Part shown: positions 50,225 through 58,947 of the stretch, piece after piece
Layout of the letters: each line of letters opens with the position of its first letter
How positions within the stretch are numbered: position 1 is the first letter of the stretch
Assembly: GCF_009739465.1 (NCBI RefSeq)
Contig: NZ_WHOM01000065.1
Coordinates: 308,313-372,312 of the forward strand
DNA: 64,000 nucleotides
Source of the DNA: Streptomyces apocyni
Lineage (GTDB): Bacteria; Actinomycetota; Actinomycetes; Streptomycetales; Streptomycetaceae
Direction: 5' to 3'
The notes under the pieces: generated by a model
The model's database searches: none
What the model was told of the DNA's origin: nothing
The model's input: only the letters and a program-made list of their open reading frames with translations
Position numbers and translations under genes: made by a program

Positions 50225-51298
50225 ATGATTCCCACGGTCGTCTGGGGTACCGGCAACGTCGGGCGCGCGGCCCTGCGCGCCGTTCAGGCCCATCCCGCGC
50301 TCGAGCTCGCGGCGGTGCTCGTACAGAACCCGGAGAAGGTCGGCCGCGACGCGGGCGAACTCGCCGGGCTTGCGCGTCCGTGGGGCCTGGCGGCGACCGA
50401 CGACGTCGACGCGGTGCTCGCCGCCGCGCCACGCGCCGTCGTGTACGCGGCCTCCGGAGACCTCCGCCCCGACGAGGCCCTCGCCGACGTGCTGCGGGCG
50501 ATCCGGGCCGGGGCCGTCGTCGTCACGCCCGCGCTGTACGCGCTGTACGACCAGCGGGGTGCCCCGCCGGAGTTACGGGAACCCGTGCTGGGCGCGATCG
50601 CGGACGGCGGAGGCTCGCTGTTCGTGTCCGGCGTCGACCCGGGCTGGGCCAATGACGTTCTGCCGCTGCTGATCAGCGGACTCGGGACCACCGTGGACGC
50701 GATCCGCTGCCAGGAGATCTTCGACTACTCCACGTACGACCAGGAGGCCTCGGTCCGCTACCTGGTCGGCATGGGCCAGCCCATGGAATACGAGCCGCCG
50801 ATGCTCGCGCCGGGCGTCCCGACCCTGGTGTGGGGCGGGCAGCTACGGCTGATGGCGAGGGCACTGGGCACCGAACTCGACGAGATCGGCGAGACCCTGG
50901 ACCGCTGCCCCCTCGACACCACTGTGCGCACCCCGACCATGGGCGAGTTCCCGGCCGCCACCCAGGGCGCGGTCCGCTTCGAGGTGCGGGGCCTTATCGA
51001 CGGCGAACCCCGCATCGTGATCGAGCACATCACCCGTATCCACCCGTCCTGCGCACCCCACTGGCCCACGCCACCGGACGGCGCCGGAGCCCATCGCGTG
51101 ATCATCGAGGGCCGACCGCGTATCGAGGTCACGGTGGAGGCCACCGATGAGGGCGAGAACCGGTCAGCGGGCGGAAACGCCACCGCGGTCGGCCGACTGG
51201 TCGGCGCCATCGACTGGCTGGCGGCGGCGAAACCCGGCCTCTACGACGCACTCGACGTCCCGCTGAGCCCCGGCACGCTGAGCCCCGGCACAACGTAG
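50225..51298 (+). CDS. NAD(P)-binding dehydrogenase, DapB-like fold
   Basis: 357 residues. The Rossmann motif VVWGTGNVGRAALRAV at the N-terminus is followed by AVVYAASGDLRPDEALADVL and a substrate domain (LFVSGVDPGWANDVLPLLISG). It resembles the dihydrodipicolinate-reductase-like amine dehydrogenase family of actinobacteria. The substrate is unknown. The C-terminal LSPGTLSPGTT is encoded by a tandem repeat that continues past the stop codon. Confidence 0.8.
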   Translation: MIPTVVWGTGNVGRAALRAVQAHPALELAAVLVQNPEKVGRDAGELAGLARPWGLAATDDVDAVLAAAPRAVVYAASGDLRPDEALADVLRAIRAGAVVVTPALYALYDQRGAPPELREPVLGAIADGGGSLFVSGVDPGWANDVLPLLISGLGTTVDAIRCQEIFDYSTYDQEASVRYLVGMGQPMEYEPPMLAPGVPTLVWGGQLRLMARALGTELDEIGETLDRCPLDTTVRTPTMGEFPAATQGAVRFEVRGLIDGEPRIVIEHITRIHPSCAPHWPTPPDGAGAHRVIIEGRPRIEVTVEATDEGENRSAGGNATAVGRLVGAIDWLAAAKPGLYDALDVPLSPGTLSPGTT

Positions 51299-51327
51299 CC
51301 CCGGCACAACGTAGCCCCGGCACCCTG
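51266..51327 (+). repeat. Four tandem AGCCCCGGCAC units
   Basis: Units of 15-16 bp (AGCCCCGGCACAACGT and variants) at 51266, 51281, 51297 and 51313. The gene's stop codon is formed by the third unit. They lie directly before the ribosome site of the AhpD-like gene. Confidence 0.7.
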
Positions 51328-51341
51328 AGAAGGAGTCCGCG

Positions 51342-51833
51342 ATGAACATCGACATCCCCGAGGGCAAGGACGCGATCGGGTACGTCTGGGGCGAGCTGGT
51401 CCCCGGCATCGGCACGGCGGCCTCCGCCTTCTCGCTCGCCGTGTACGAGCACACCACCCTCGGCCTACGCGAGTTCGAGGCCGCGCGGCTGCGGATCGCC
51501 CAGATCAACGGCTGCCTCTTCTGCCTCGACTGGCGTACCGAACGGGACGGCGAGAAGGTCGAGGACGCCTTCGCTGACGCGGTGACCCAGTGGCGTACCA
51601 CCGACGCCTTCGACGACCGCACCCGCCTGGCCGCCGAGTACGCCGAGCGGTACGCCCTGGATCACCACGGTCTGGACGGCGACGACGGGTTCTGGTCCCG
51701 GATGACCGCCCACTACAGCCAGCGCGAGATCGTGGAGCTGAGCATGAGTATCGGCTCCTGGCTGGCGTTCGGGCGCCTCAATCACGTACTGGGCCTGGAC
51801 GCTGTGTGCGTCCTGCCGCCGCACACCGCCTAG
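51342..51833 (+). CDS. AhpD/carboxymuconolactone-decarboxylase-like protein
   Basis: 163 residues. The redox motif CLFCLDWR sits within an AhpD-type helix (AARLRIAQINGCLFCLDWRTE), with a conserved ERYALDH and a helical C-terminus (EIVELSMSIGSWLAFGRLNHVLGL). It is probably a thiol peroxidase-type reductase. ATG 51342 follows GAGAAGGAG. It lies downstream of the dehydrogenase gene and is likely co-transcribed with it. Confidence 0.85.
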   Translation: MNIDIPEGKDAIGYVWGELVPGIGTAASAFSLAVYEHTTLGLREFEAARLRIAQINGCLFCLDWRTERDGEKVEDAFADAVTQWRTTDAFDDRTRLAAEYAERYALDHHGLDGDDGFWSRMTAHYSQREIVELSMSIGSWLAFGRLNHVLGLDAVCVLPPHTA

Positions 51834-51844
51834 CGGTCAGCGCC

Positions 51845-53509
51845 TCAGCGCCTCAGCGCCTGGAAGTCAGTGGCGATGAGCGACTCGATGTTCCGCTCGG
51901 CGAGCGCCGTGATGGTGACGAACGGGTTGACGCTGGCGTTGCCGGGGATGAGCGATCCGTCGATGACGTACAAGCCCGTATACCCGTGCAGCCGCCCGTG
52001 GTTGTCGGTCGCCCGGTTCAGCACCGCGCCACCGAGCGGGTGGTACGTGAGATGGTCGCCCCAGATCTTGTACGCGCCGAAGAGGTCGGTCCGGTAGATC
52101 GTCCCCTCCTTTGAGTTGATCTTGTCGAAGATCGTCTTGGCGGCGGCGATGGACGGCTGCTTCCACGCGGTCCGCCAGTTCAGTTCCACCGCACCCGACC
52201 CGGCGTTCCAGGAGAACTCCGCGCGGTGCGGGTTGTTCGTGATCGACAGATAGAACGAGGCGTAGGTCTCGATCCCGGTCGGCAGGGGCGCCACCTCGGC
52301 GAACGCGCCGCCCGCGGCCCAGTTGTCGATCCCGGCCGTGGGCATGGCGGACTGGAGCTTGCCGGTCGGGTCCCACAGGTGGTTGGCCCGCCCGCACATG
52401 ACGTTCCCGTTGTCGCCCCAGCCCTTGCCGATCTCGCCGTTCAGGCCGGGCAGTACGCCGGTCGCCTTCAGCCGGGTCAGCAGCTTGCTGGTGCCGACGC
52501 TTCCGGCCGCGAAGAACACCGTGTCCGCGGTGACGGTCTGGGTGGCGGTGGTGGCGCCGCCGGTGTCGATCTGGTCGATGACGACGGCGTACCCCGGGCT
52601 GCCGCCGCCTCCGCTGCCGCCTCCGCCGCTCACCGGGGCCACGGAAGTGACCTTGTGCAGCGGCGAGATGGTGACCCGGCCGGTCGCCAGGGCGGCGGCC
52701 AGGTAGGTCTGGCGTAGCGACTTCTTGCCGTGGTTGTTGCCGTACAGGACCTCACCGGCCAGCGCGGACTTCGGTACGGACCCGGTCGCCTCCTGCGCCA
52801 TGTACTCCCAGTCGTACACGTTCGGTACGAAGACGAACGGGAACCCGGAGCGCTCGGCGTGCTTACGGCCGACCCGCGCGTACTTGTAGCAGTCGGTCGT
52901 CTCCCACCAGCCGGGGTCGACGTCGCTGACGCCGAGGCCCGCGTTGGCGCGCGGATAGTAGACGTCGTACATCTCGTCGACGTCGACCGACGGGAGCACA
53001 GCGCCGAAGTTCTCGCGCCGGGGCGTGACCGCCATCCCCCCGTTGACCAGCGACCCGCCGCCGACCCCGCGTCCCTGGTAGACGGTGATCCCGCCGAAGT
53101 CCTCGGCGTCCAGGATGCCGGTGTAGCAGGGCACGTTCTTGTCGAGCGGGAAGCCGAGGAACTGGCTGATCGGCTGCCTGGTTCTGGTGCGGAGCCAGAA
53201 CGAACGGAAGTCCGGCGCTGTGGTGTTGGCGAAGATCTTCCCGTCCGGCCCCGGGGTGTCCCAGGCCATCCCCATCTCGACCATGTGCACCTCGACCCCG
53301 GCCTCGGCGAGCCGCAACGCGGCGACCGAACCGCCGTAGCCGGTCCCGATCACCAGGGCCTGGACGTGGGCGCCGGGGTCGGCCTGCGCGTAAGCCGGTG
53401 TGGCGTGCCCCGCGAGGGTCGCGGCGCCGATAAGAGAACCTGTTCCAGCGATGAATCCGCGCCGGGTCACACCCGGCGAGCTCGCGTTGTGCCTGACAGT
53501 GGCGGTCAT
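51845..53509 (-). CDS. choA: Secreted cholesterol oxidase (GMC-type)
   Basis: 554 residues. The Tat signal VTRRGFIAGTGSLIGAAT is followed by FAD-binding ALVIGTGYGGSVAALRLA and a GMC-type core. The end carries HLTYHPLGGAVLNRATDNHG and VIDGSLIPGNASVNPFVTI, with the active-site His and Asn of cholesterol oxidases. It oxidises cholesterol to cholest-4-en-3-one outside the cell and releases H2O2. A flexible loop at about residues 300-312 contains SGGGGSGGGGSPG, not usual for this family. Confidence 0.9.
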   Translation of the reverse strand: MTATVRHNASSPGVTRRGFIAGTGSLIGAATLAGHATPAYAQADPGAHVQALVIGTGYGGSVAALRLAEAGVEVHMVEMGMAWDTPGPDGKIFANTTAPDFRSFWLRTRTRQPISQFLGFPLDKNVPCYTGILDAEDFGGITVYQGRGVGGGSLVNGGMAVTPRRENFGAVLPSVDVDEMYDVYYPRANAGLGVSDVDPGWWETTDCYKYARVGRKHAERSGFPFVFVPNVYDWEYMAQEATGSVPKSALAGEVLYGNNHGKKSLRQTYLAAALATGRVTISPLHKVTSVAPVSGGGGSGGGGSPGYAVVIDQIDTGGATTATQTVTADTVFFAAGSVGTSKLLTRLKATGVLPGLNGEIGKGWGDNGNVMCGRANHLWDPTGKLQSAMPTAGIDNWAAGGAFAEVAPLPTGIETYASFYLSITNNPHRAEFSWNAGSGAVELNWRTAWKQPSIAAAKTIFDKINSKEGTIYRTDLFGAYKIWGDHLTYHPLGGAVLNRATDNHGRLHGYTGLYVIDGSLIPGNASVNPFVTITALAERNIESLIATDFQALRR

Positions 53510-53595
53510 GTGATGTTCCTCACTCTCGACGGAATGAGAACACGTATTACTGCCGCTGCCTTACGAAGTCACCGCATACCGATAAGTAACTTTTG

Positions 53596-56091
53596 TCACG
53601 GCGTACGCTCCGCGCGCCGAGCAGCCAGGAGCAGCGCGATGTCGTCGGGGCGTTCGGTCGCGGTCCGTGCCTCGTTGATCAACTTGTTGGAGACGTCGAC
53701 GAGCGAGGAGAACTCGCTGGTGGCGAGAGACCGTCGGAGCAGCTCGACACCTTCGTCGATGTCCGTGCCCGGGTGTTCCACCAGACCGTCGGTGTAGAGC
53801 GCGAGCACCGCGCCGGGCTCCAGCCGCAGTTCGGTGAGGCCGTACGACGCCTCCCCATCCACGCCGAGTACGACGCCACCCGCCAGGTCCAGCACTTCGG
53901 TGCGTCCGTCGGGGTGGCGCAGCAGCGGCTGTGGGTGCCCGGCGCGTACGGCCTGGGCGAGGCCGGTCACCGGGTCGAGGACGATGTAGCAGCAGCTGGC
54001 GATCTGGTCCCGTGCCAGGTCGATGAGCAGCCGGTTCGTGCCGCGCATCACTTCCTGGGGTGCTCCTCCGGAGAGCGCGAAGGCGCGTACCGCACTGCGG
54101 AGTTGTCCCATCGTCGCGGCGGCCGCGACGCCGTGGCCCTGTACGTCGCCGATGACGAGGGCGAGCCCCCGCTCGGTCTCCACGACGTCGTACCAGTCGC
54201 CGCCCACGTCCATGCCGTGGGTGCCCGGCAGATAGCGCCCGACCGTGTCCACGTCATCGCGGACCGGCAGCTCCTGTGGCAGCAGCGCGTCCTGGAGCCC
54301 GCGGGCCAGCGCGGCCTCGGAGTCGTAGCGCCTGGCACGCTCCAGGGCCTGCGCGATCAGTCCGGCGAGCGCGGTGAGGACCGTACGGTCTTCGGGGCTG
54401 AAGCCGCGTGGCTGGTCGAAGCCGAGAATGCACGAGCCGACCGGCCGTCCGGAGGCGATCAGCGGCAGGAAGGCGCGGGCTCCGCTGTGTGCGTCCAGCG
54501 GGATGCCGGGGTAGGCCGAGGCCAGGAGCTCCATCGACTCGAAGAAGATGGGCCGCCCCGAGGTGAGGGTCTCCACCCCTGGCAGCCGGGCGTCGAGTCC
54601 GACGCCGTCGAACCGGTCGAGGAAGCCGTGCGGGAAGCCGGTCTCCCAGGCCAGGTGGAGATGGCCCTCCCGGAGGAGGTAGATCGCCAGTTGGCGGCCA
54701 CCGAACGCGGGCAGCAGCTCCTCGGTCACCACGGCCGACACCTGACGCGCGGTGACCGCCTCGGTCAGCGCGATGGCCAGGGCGACCGGGCGGTAGAGCG
54801 CGGCGGCGCGGTCGGCGGGTGACCCGAGACCCACGCCCGGCCGCACCACGGACGTGGGCGTGTACGAGGGCTCGTCCACCGCGGTGAAAGTGACGCTGAT
54901 CCCGTCACGGCGGGGGTACAGCGACACCGACAGCCACTGCTGCGGGGTCCGGCAGGCAGCGAAGTGCACGGGGTTCAGGGACAGCAGCGCGGACCGGTAG
55001 TGGTCCTCGTACGCCGCGCTGCCCAGCCAGGGAACGGCCTCCCACAGCACCTGCCCGGCCAGCTGCTTGAGGCTCCGGCCGACCAGGGCCTCGGCCCGGT
55101 CGTTGGCGTGGACGACCCTGCCGAAGCGGTCCAGTGAGATGACGCCGTCAGGGAGCTGGTCGGGAGCCCCGGCCGCGACGATCCCGGTGCCGAGATCCAC
55201 CAGCAGCCCGGTCAGGCGGCCGTGCAGGGCGTCGGCGTCCGGCGGGATGCGCCGCGCGGTCAGCTCCACCAGGTGCGGGTGTCCGTCCGCACCCAGCAGC
55301 CGCATCCTGCTCGCCACGGGGCGGTCCTGGTCGGCGGCCTGCAAGGCGGCGGCCCCGAGCCCGTAGGCGTCCTCCGGCGCGACCCGCCTGACCAGGGTCT
55401 CCAGGGTGGCGGGAAGGTCGCCGGGGGCCAGGCCGAGGATCGCGCGGATCTCCGCGTCCCCGTCGAGCAGACCCGTGCCGAGATCCCAGTCGTAGTGCCC
55501 GATGCGCACCGGCTGCACCGTGACCTCCGGCAACTGGACGGACACCGGGGCGTCGTTCCACCCGACGGGTGCCCCCGCCGCGGCCAGCTCCGACAGTGTG
55601 GCGCCGAGGCGCTGCGCGGCACGGTGCATCCGCCGCCGGTCCCCGCTGGTCGCCGGGGTGCCCGGGGTGGGACGGCGTACGGCCACCAGTACCCCGAACT
55701 TCTCCCGCCCGGCCATGATCGGCGCGTACAGCGTCCCGAAGTCAAAGGGCAGGCCCGCCATCAGCTGCGGGTAGCGCCGCATCGCCTCCTGCGAGTCGGT
55801 GAGGCTGACCGGCCGGCCCAGACGGTAGACATCCGCGACCGGGAAGGGCCGGTTCACATGCATCCGCGACCACGGTCCGAACAGGCGCACCGGCAGCCCC
55901 GCGATGACGGCGAGCCGCAGCTCACCGGGGTTCTGGGAGCGCAGATACAGACTCCCCGCATGCCCACCGACGGCCGCGACCGCCCGCGCACAGGCATGCG
56001 CGATCAGCAGCGCGAACCCATCCTCCCCCGCGGTCGCACCGGCCGACGGAGCACCCACGGGGGCACCTTCGGCAGCCGCTTTCCCGCTCAT
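53596..56091 (-). CDS. PAS/GAF-SpoIIE sensor phosphatase
   Basis: 831 residues. An N-terminal GAF-like domain (~25-165), PAS-like domains (~195-300 and ~315-420), a second GAF (~455-600), and a C-terminal SpoIIE phosphatase: GMDVGGDWYDVVE, LALVIGDVQGHGVAA, VLALYTDGLVEHPG and RPDDIALLLAARR. It is a soluble sensor that dephosphorylates an anti-sigma antagonist. A Streptomyces STAS-type protein is encoded at 49722, but a functional link is only a guess. Confidence 0.9.
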   Translation of the reverse strand: MSGKAAAEGAPVGAPSAGATAGEDGFALLIAHACARAVAAVGGHAGSLYLRSQNPGELRLAVIAGLPVRLFGPWSRMHVNRPFPVADVYRLGRPVSLTDSQEAMRRYPQLMAGLPFDFGTLYAPIMAGREKFGVLVAVRRPTPGTPATSGDRRRMHRAAQRLGATLSELAAAGAPVGWNDAPVSVQLPEVTVQPVRIGHYDWDLGTGLLDGDAEIRAILGLAPGDLPATLETLVRRVAPEDAYGLGAAALQAADQDRPVASRMRLLGADGHPHLVELTARRIPPDADALHGRLTGLLVDLGTGIVAAGAPDQLPDGVISLDRFGRVVHANDRAEALVGRSLKQLAGQVLWEAVPWLGSAAYEDHYRSALLSLNPVHFAACRTPQQWLSVSLYPRRDGISVTFTAVDEPSYTPTSVVRPGVGLGSPADRAAALYRPVALAIALTEAVTARQVSAVVTEELLPAFGGRQLAIYLLREGHLHLAWETGFPHGFLDRFDGVGLDARLPGVETLTSGRPIFFESMELLASAYPGIPLDAHSGARAFLPLIASGRPVGSCILGFDQPRGFSPEDRTVLTALAGLIAQALERARRYDSEAALARGLQDALLPQELPVRDDVDTVGRYLPGTHGMDVGGDWYDVVETERGLALVIGDVQGHGVAAAATMGQLRSAVRAFALSGGAPQEVMRGTNRLLIDLARDQIASCCYIVLDPVTGLAQAVRAGHPQPLLRHPDGRTEVLDLAGGVVLGVDGEASYGLTELRLEPGAVLALYTDGLVEHPGTDIDEGVELLRRSLATSEFSSLVDVSNKLINEARTATERPDDIALLLAARRAERTP

Positions 56092-56138
56092 CTAGCCAGC
56101 GTGCCCCTGCGAGCGACCCCGCGCACGTCAGAACCCTC

Positions 56139-56306
56139 TCAGCGGAGGCGGCGCTCCTCCAGTGGCGCCGCGTGGAGGGGGCGTCCGGCTTCGTCGGGGA
56201 GGTGGGGGCTGGCCTTGGTGAGCGCGGACGGCGGCGGTTCATCGAGTGCGGCGACCAGACCCTCGACGTCGACGCCATGCGTCCGGACCCACTGTTGGTC
56301 GCCCAT
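56139..56306 (-). CDS. Possible small ORF before the phosphatase
   Basis: 55 codons, MGDQQWVRTHGVDVEGLV then ALDEPPPSALTKASPHLP. GC at third positions is high (about 46 of 55), consistent with coding, but no homologue is recognised. It lies upstream of, and on the same strand as, the PAS/GAF phosphatase, in an otherwise empty gap (56092-56405). It could instead be the end of a lost gene. Confidence 0.25.
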   Translation of the reverse strand: MGDQQWVRTHGVDVEGLVAALDEPPPSALTKASPHLPDEAGRPLHAAPLEERRLR

Positions 56307-56405
56307 CGTTCACGCGACAGGGCCTTATCCACGGCACATGGCTGGTCCTACTCTCCACGGTGTCCAGCGCTCCTCATCATCGAAAAAATCGACCAAGGAG
56401 TAGAC

Positions 56406-57554
56406 ATGGAACGCCGTACGCTTCTCCGTGGCGCTGTCCTCGGCGCCGGAGCCGCCGCCTTCTCCGGCTCCCTGTGGCGGCAGGCCGCCGCCTATCCCGC
56501 CCTGCCAGGACCGAGCCCGTACGGTTCTCTGCAGTCGGCCGACGCCAACGGCATCATGCTCCCGTCCGGCTTCACCAGCCGGGTGATCGCCCGCTCCACG
56601 CAGACGGTGCCCGGCACCAGCCACGTCTGGCACCGGGCCCCCGACGGCGGCGCCTGCTTCGCGGACGGCTCGGGGTGGATCTACGTCTCCAACGCCGAGA
56701 TGAGCAGTGGTGCGGGTGGCGTCAGCGCGGTGCGGTTCAACAGCGGCGGCTCGATAACCGGCGCGTACAGCATCCTGTCCGGCACCCACCGCAACTGCGC
56801 GGGCGGCGCCACCCCGTGGAACACCTGGCTGTCCTGCGAGGAGGTCGACAAGGGATACGTGTACGAGACCGACCCGTGGGGCGTGAACCCCGCCGTCCGA
56901 CGGACCGCGATGGGCCGCTTCAACCACGAGGCCGCCGCCGCCGACCCGGTGCGCGAGGTCATCTACCTGACCGAGGACAAGAGCGACGGCTGCTTCTACC
57001 GGTTCGTGCCGGACACCTGGGGCGACCTGTCGTCGGGCACCCTCCAGGTGCTGAGAGAGATATCAGGCGTCCTCTCCTGGGCCAACGTCCCCGACCCCGA
57101 CGGCCACCCCACCACCACCCGTAAACAGGTCTCAGGCGCCAAGAAGTTCAACGGTGGCGAGGGCTGCCACTACCGCGCCGACATCTGCTACTTCACCACG
57201 AAGGGGGACAACCGGGTGTGGGCCTACGACGCCGCCGCCAACACCCTCGCCGTCGTGTACGACGACAACGTCAGCGGTGCGCCCCTGACCGGCGTCGACA
57301 ACATCACCGGCGCGAGCGTCGGTGACCTGTACGTCGCCGAGGACGGCGGCAACATGGAGATCTGCGTCATCACGCCCGACGACGTGGTCGCCCCCTTCCT
57401 CCGCATCACCGGTCAGTCCTCCTCCGAGATCTGCGGCCCGGCCTTCAACCCGGCGGGCGACCGCCTCTACTTCTCCTCCCAGCGCGGCACCTCCGGTTCC
57501 AGCAGCGGCGGCATCACCTACGAGGTGACGGGCCCCTTCCGCACCTCACTCTGA
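56406..57554 (+). CDS. PhoX-family (DUF839) Tat-exported protein
   Basis: 382 residues. The Tat signal MERRTLLRGAVLGAGAAAF is followed by a beta-propeller-type PhoX domain: LPSGFTSRVIARSTQTVPGT, NTWLSCEEVDKGYVYE, AMGRFNHEAAAADPVREVIY, LTEDKSDGCFYRFVPD and YVAEDGGNMEICVITPD. PhoX enzymes are iron/calcium alkaline phosphatases releasing phosphate from organic esters. ATG 56406 follows AAGGAG. Confidence 0.85.
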   Translation: MERRTLLRGAVLGAGAAAFSGSLWRQAAAYPALPGPSPYGSLQSADANGIMLPSGFTSRVIARSTQTVPGTSHVWHRAPDGGACFADGSGWIYVSNAEMSSGAGGVSAVRFNSGGSITGAYSILSGTHRNCAGGATPWNTWLSCEEVDKGYVYETDPWGVNPAVRRTAMGRFNHEAAAADPVREVIYLTEDKSDGCFYRFVPDTWGDLSSGTLQVLREISGVLSWANVPDPDGHPTTTRKQVSGAKKFNGGEGCHYRADICYFTTKGDNRVWAYDAAANTLAVVYDDNVSGAPLTGVDNITGASVGDLYVAEDGGNMEICVITPDDVVAPFLRITGQSSSEICGPAFNPAGDRLYFSSQRGTSGSSSGGITYEVTGPFRTSL

Positions 57555-57571
57555 CCTCTCGCGGGCAAGCT

Positions 57572-57590
57572 CCGCCGCGGTGCGCGGCGG
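57572..57590. terminator. Hairpin after phoX-like gene
   Basis: CCGCCGCG and CGCGGCGG around a 3-nt loop, 17 nt after the stop codon. Confidence 0.6.
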
Positions 57591-57619
57591 GGCTCCACCC
57601 CGTAACGGATCAAGGGGAT

Positions 57620-57656
57620 AAGAGGCTAAGAGGCTAAGCGGCTAGGGGGCTAAGGG
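57620..57656. repeat. Tandem AGAGGCTA-type repeat
   Basis: AAGAGGCTAAGAGGCTAAG then CGGCTAGGGGGCTAAGGG: about four 9-bp units (A)AGGCTA. They lie in the convergent gap before the amidinotransferase stop codon. Confidence 0.6.
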
Positions 57657-57657
57657 A

Positions 57658-58773
57658 TTAGGGGAAATACGATTCGAGTGTGCCGCGGCGTCGAATATCG
57701 AGCGTCGCGCAGTGGAAGGAGCCACCGAACGGCGCGTAATGCAGCAGATCGCAGGGAATCGGCTCGAACCCCCACCGTTCGAGCGCGCGCAGCATCTCGG
57801 TGTGATGCCGCTCCGCGATCACCCGCTTCTCGTCGATCATGAGAATGTTCATGCTGAGCCATTTGCCGCACATCGAGGTGACCCTGAGCAGGCGCTCGTC
57901 GATCGGATTCGGCTCGGGGGCGATCAGCACGTCCCAGGAGCTCAGCACGTCGGGCAGCCGGTCGACGTCGATGTACTCGGGATTGACCAGCACCTTGCCC
58001 GGCGCGAGCAAGAGAAACGTCGTATCGATGTGCATCGGCGCGCGGCACTGGCTCTCGACCTCGTGGATGCGATAGCCATCGCCGAGATGGCGGCGCAGCC
58101 ATTCGATGCCCATGCCGTTGGTGACATTGCTTCGCGTAACGAACAGATCGCGCCCCGCACGTACGAAATCCGCCGCGTCGAACACCGGCTCGAACTCGGT
58201 GAGGATATAGCGCATGGGCTCGTCGGCGGTCGGACTACGGTAATCCGGCTCGAACAACGCGTCGGTGAGCTGCGGCCTCGGCGCCGCCGTCCAGCGCGCC
58301 CCCCGCCGGAAGTAGTCCTTGAGGATCGGGCGATACGAGTGGGTCTCGAAATATCGGCACGGCCACGCCATCGGGGTCTCGATGATCTCGTCACCGATCA
58401 CCAGCATGCTGTCCCGGGGACAGGTGTTGCAGAAACCGCGCGACGTCCAGTCGGGAGTGCTGAACGACTGACTGTGGTCGACCGCGTCCGGCCGGGTCAC
58501 GACGACGCCGAGTGACTCCAGCAGCTCGATGAACGCGTCGAGCTCCCGCTGCGCCCGTTCGATCAGCACGCGCGGATACTTGCGACCTGCGGCGAGCCCC
58601 AGCAACCGCGCCGCCCATGGCGGGATATTGCAGGACACCACCGGATGGCTGGACGGAATCGTCGCGTCATCGAGACGCCCGACGATGACCTCCTCCAGCG
58701 GGTCCCACTCGTTGTGTGAACTGACCGGCGAAACGAGAGGTTCCACGGCATCGGGCCTCTGCACTACTGTCAT
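57658..58773 (-). CDS. Amidinotransferase-family enzyme
   Basis: 371 residues of the glycine/inosamine amidinotransferase family. The catalytic Cys is in GGSFHCATLDI, with His in APMHIDTTFLLLAPGK and Asp in FDAADFVRAGRDLFV. It transfers an amidino group from arginine to an amine. The relatives I recall include streptomycin StrB1, glycine amidinotransferase and cylindrospermopsin CyrA; the acceptor here is unknown. Met 58773 (MTVVQRPD). No aminoglycoside or other biosynthetic genes are adjacent. Confidence 0.85.
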   Translation of the reverse strand: MTVVQRPDAVEPLVSPVSSHNEWDPLEEVIVGRLDDATIPSSHPVVSCNIPPWAARLLGLAAGRKYPRVLIERAQRELDAFIELLESLGVVVTRPDAVDHSQSFSTPDWTSRGFCNTCPRDSMLVIGDEIIETPMAWPCRYFETHSYRPILKDYFRRGARWTAAPRPQLTDALFEPDYRSPTADEPMRYILTEFEPVFDAADFVRAGRDLFVTRSNVTNGMGIEWLRRHLGDGYRIHEVESQCRAPMHIDTTFLLLAPGKVLVNPEYIDVDRLPDVLSSWDVLIAPEPNPIDERLLRVTSMCGKWLSMNILMIDEKRVIAERHHTEMLRALERWGFEPIPCDLLHYAPFGGSFHCATLDIRRRGTLESYFP

Positions 58774-58947
58774 GCGCGGCCACCTTCGCTCGCGGCAATC
58801 GGTAACCCAACAAGCCCTTTTTAGCGTAGTCCCCCCAGAGCCGCCAGCCACCCCACCCGCCAGCCACCCCGACACCCGGCACAGGGATGCGGGCGGCGGG
58901 CCAGTAGAGTCGGCGGGTCAGTAGAGTGCGGGCCTGTCGCCCCCCGA

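Noticed and set aside
58774..58947. Possible cobalamin riboswitch before cobL
   Set aside because: The leader is short and GC-rich, without a recognisable B12 box or receptor fold.
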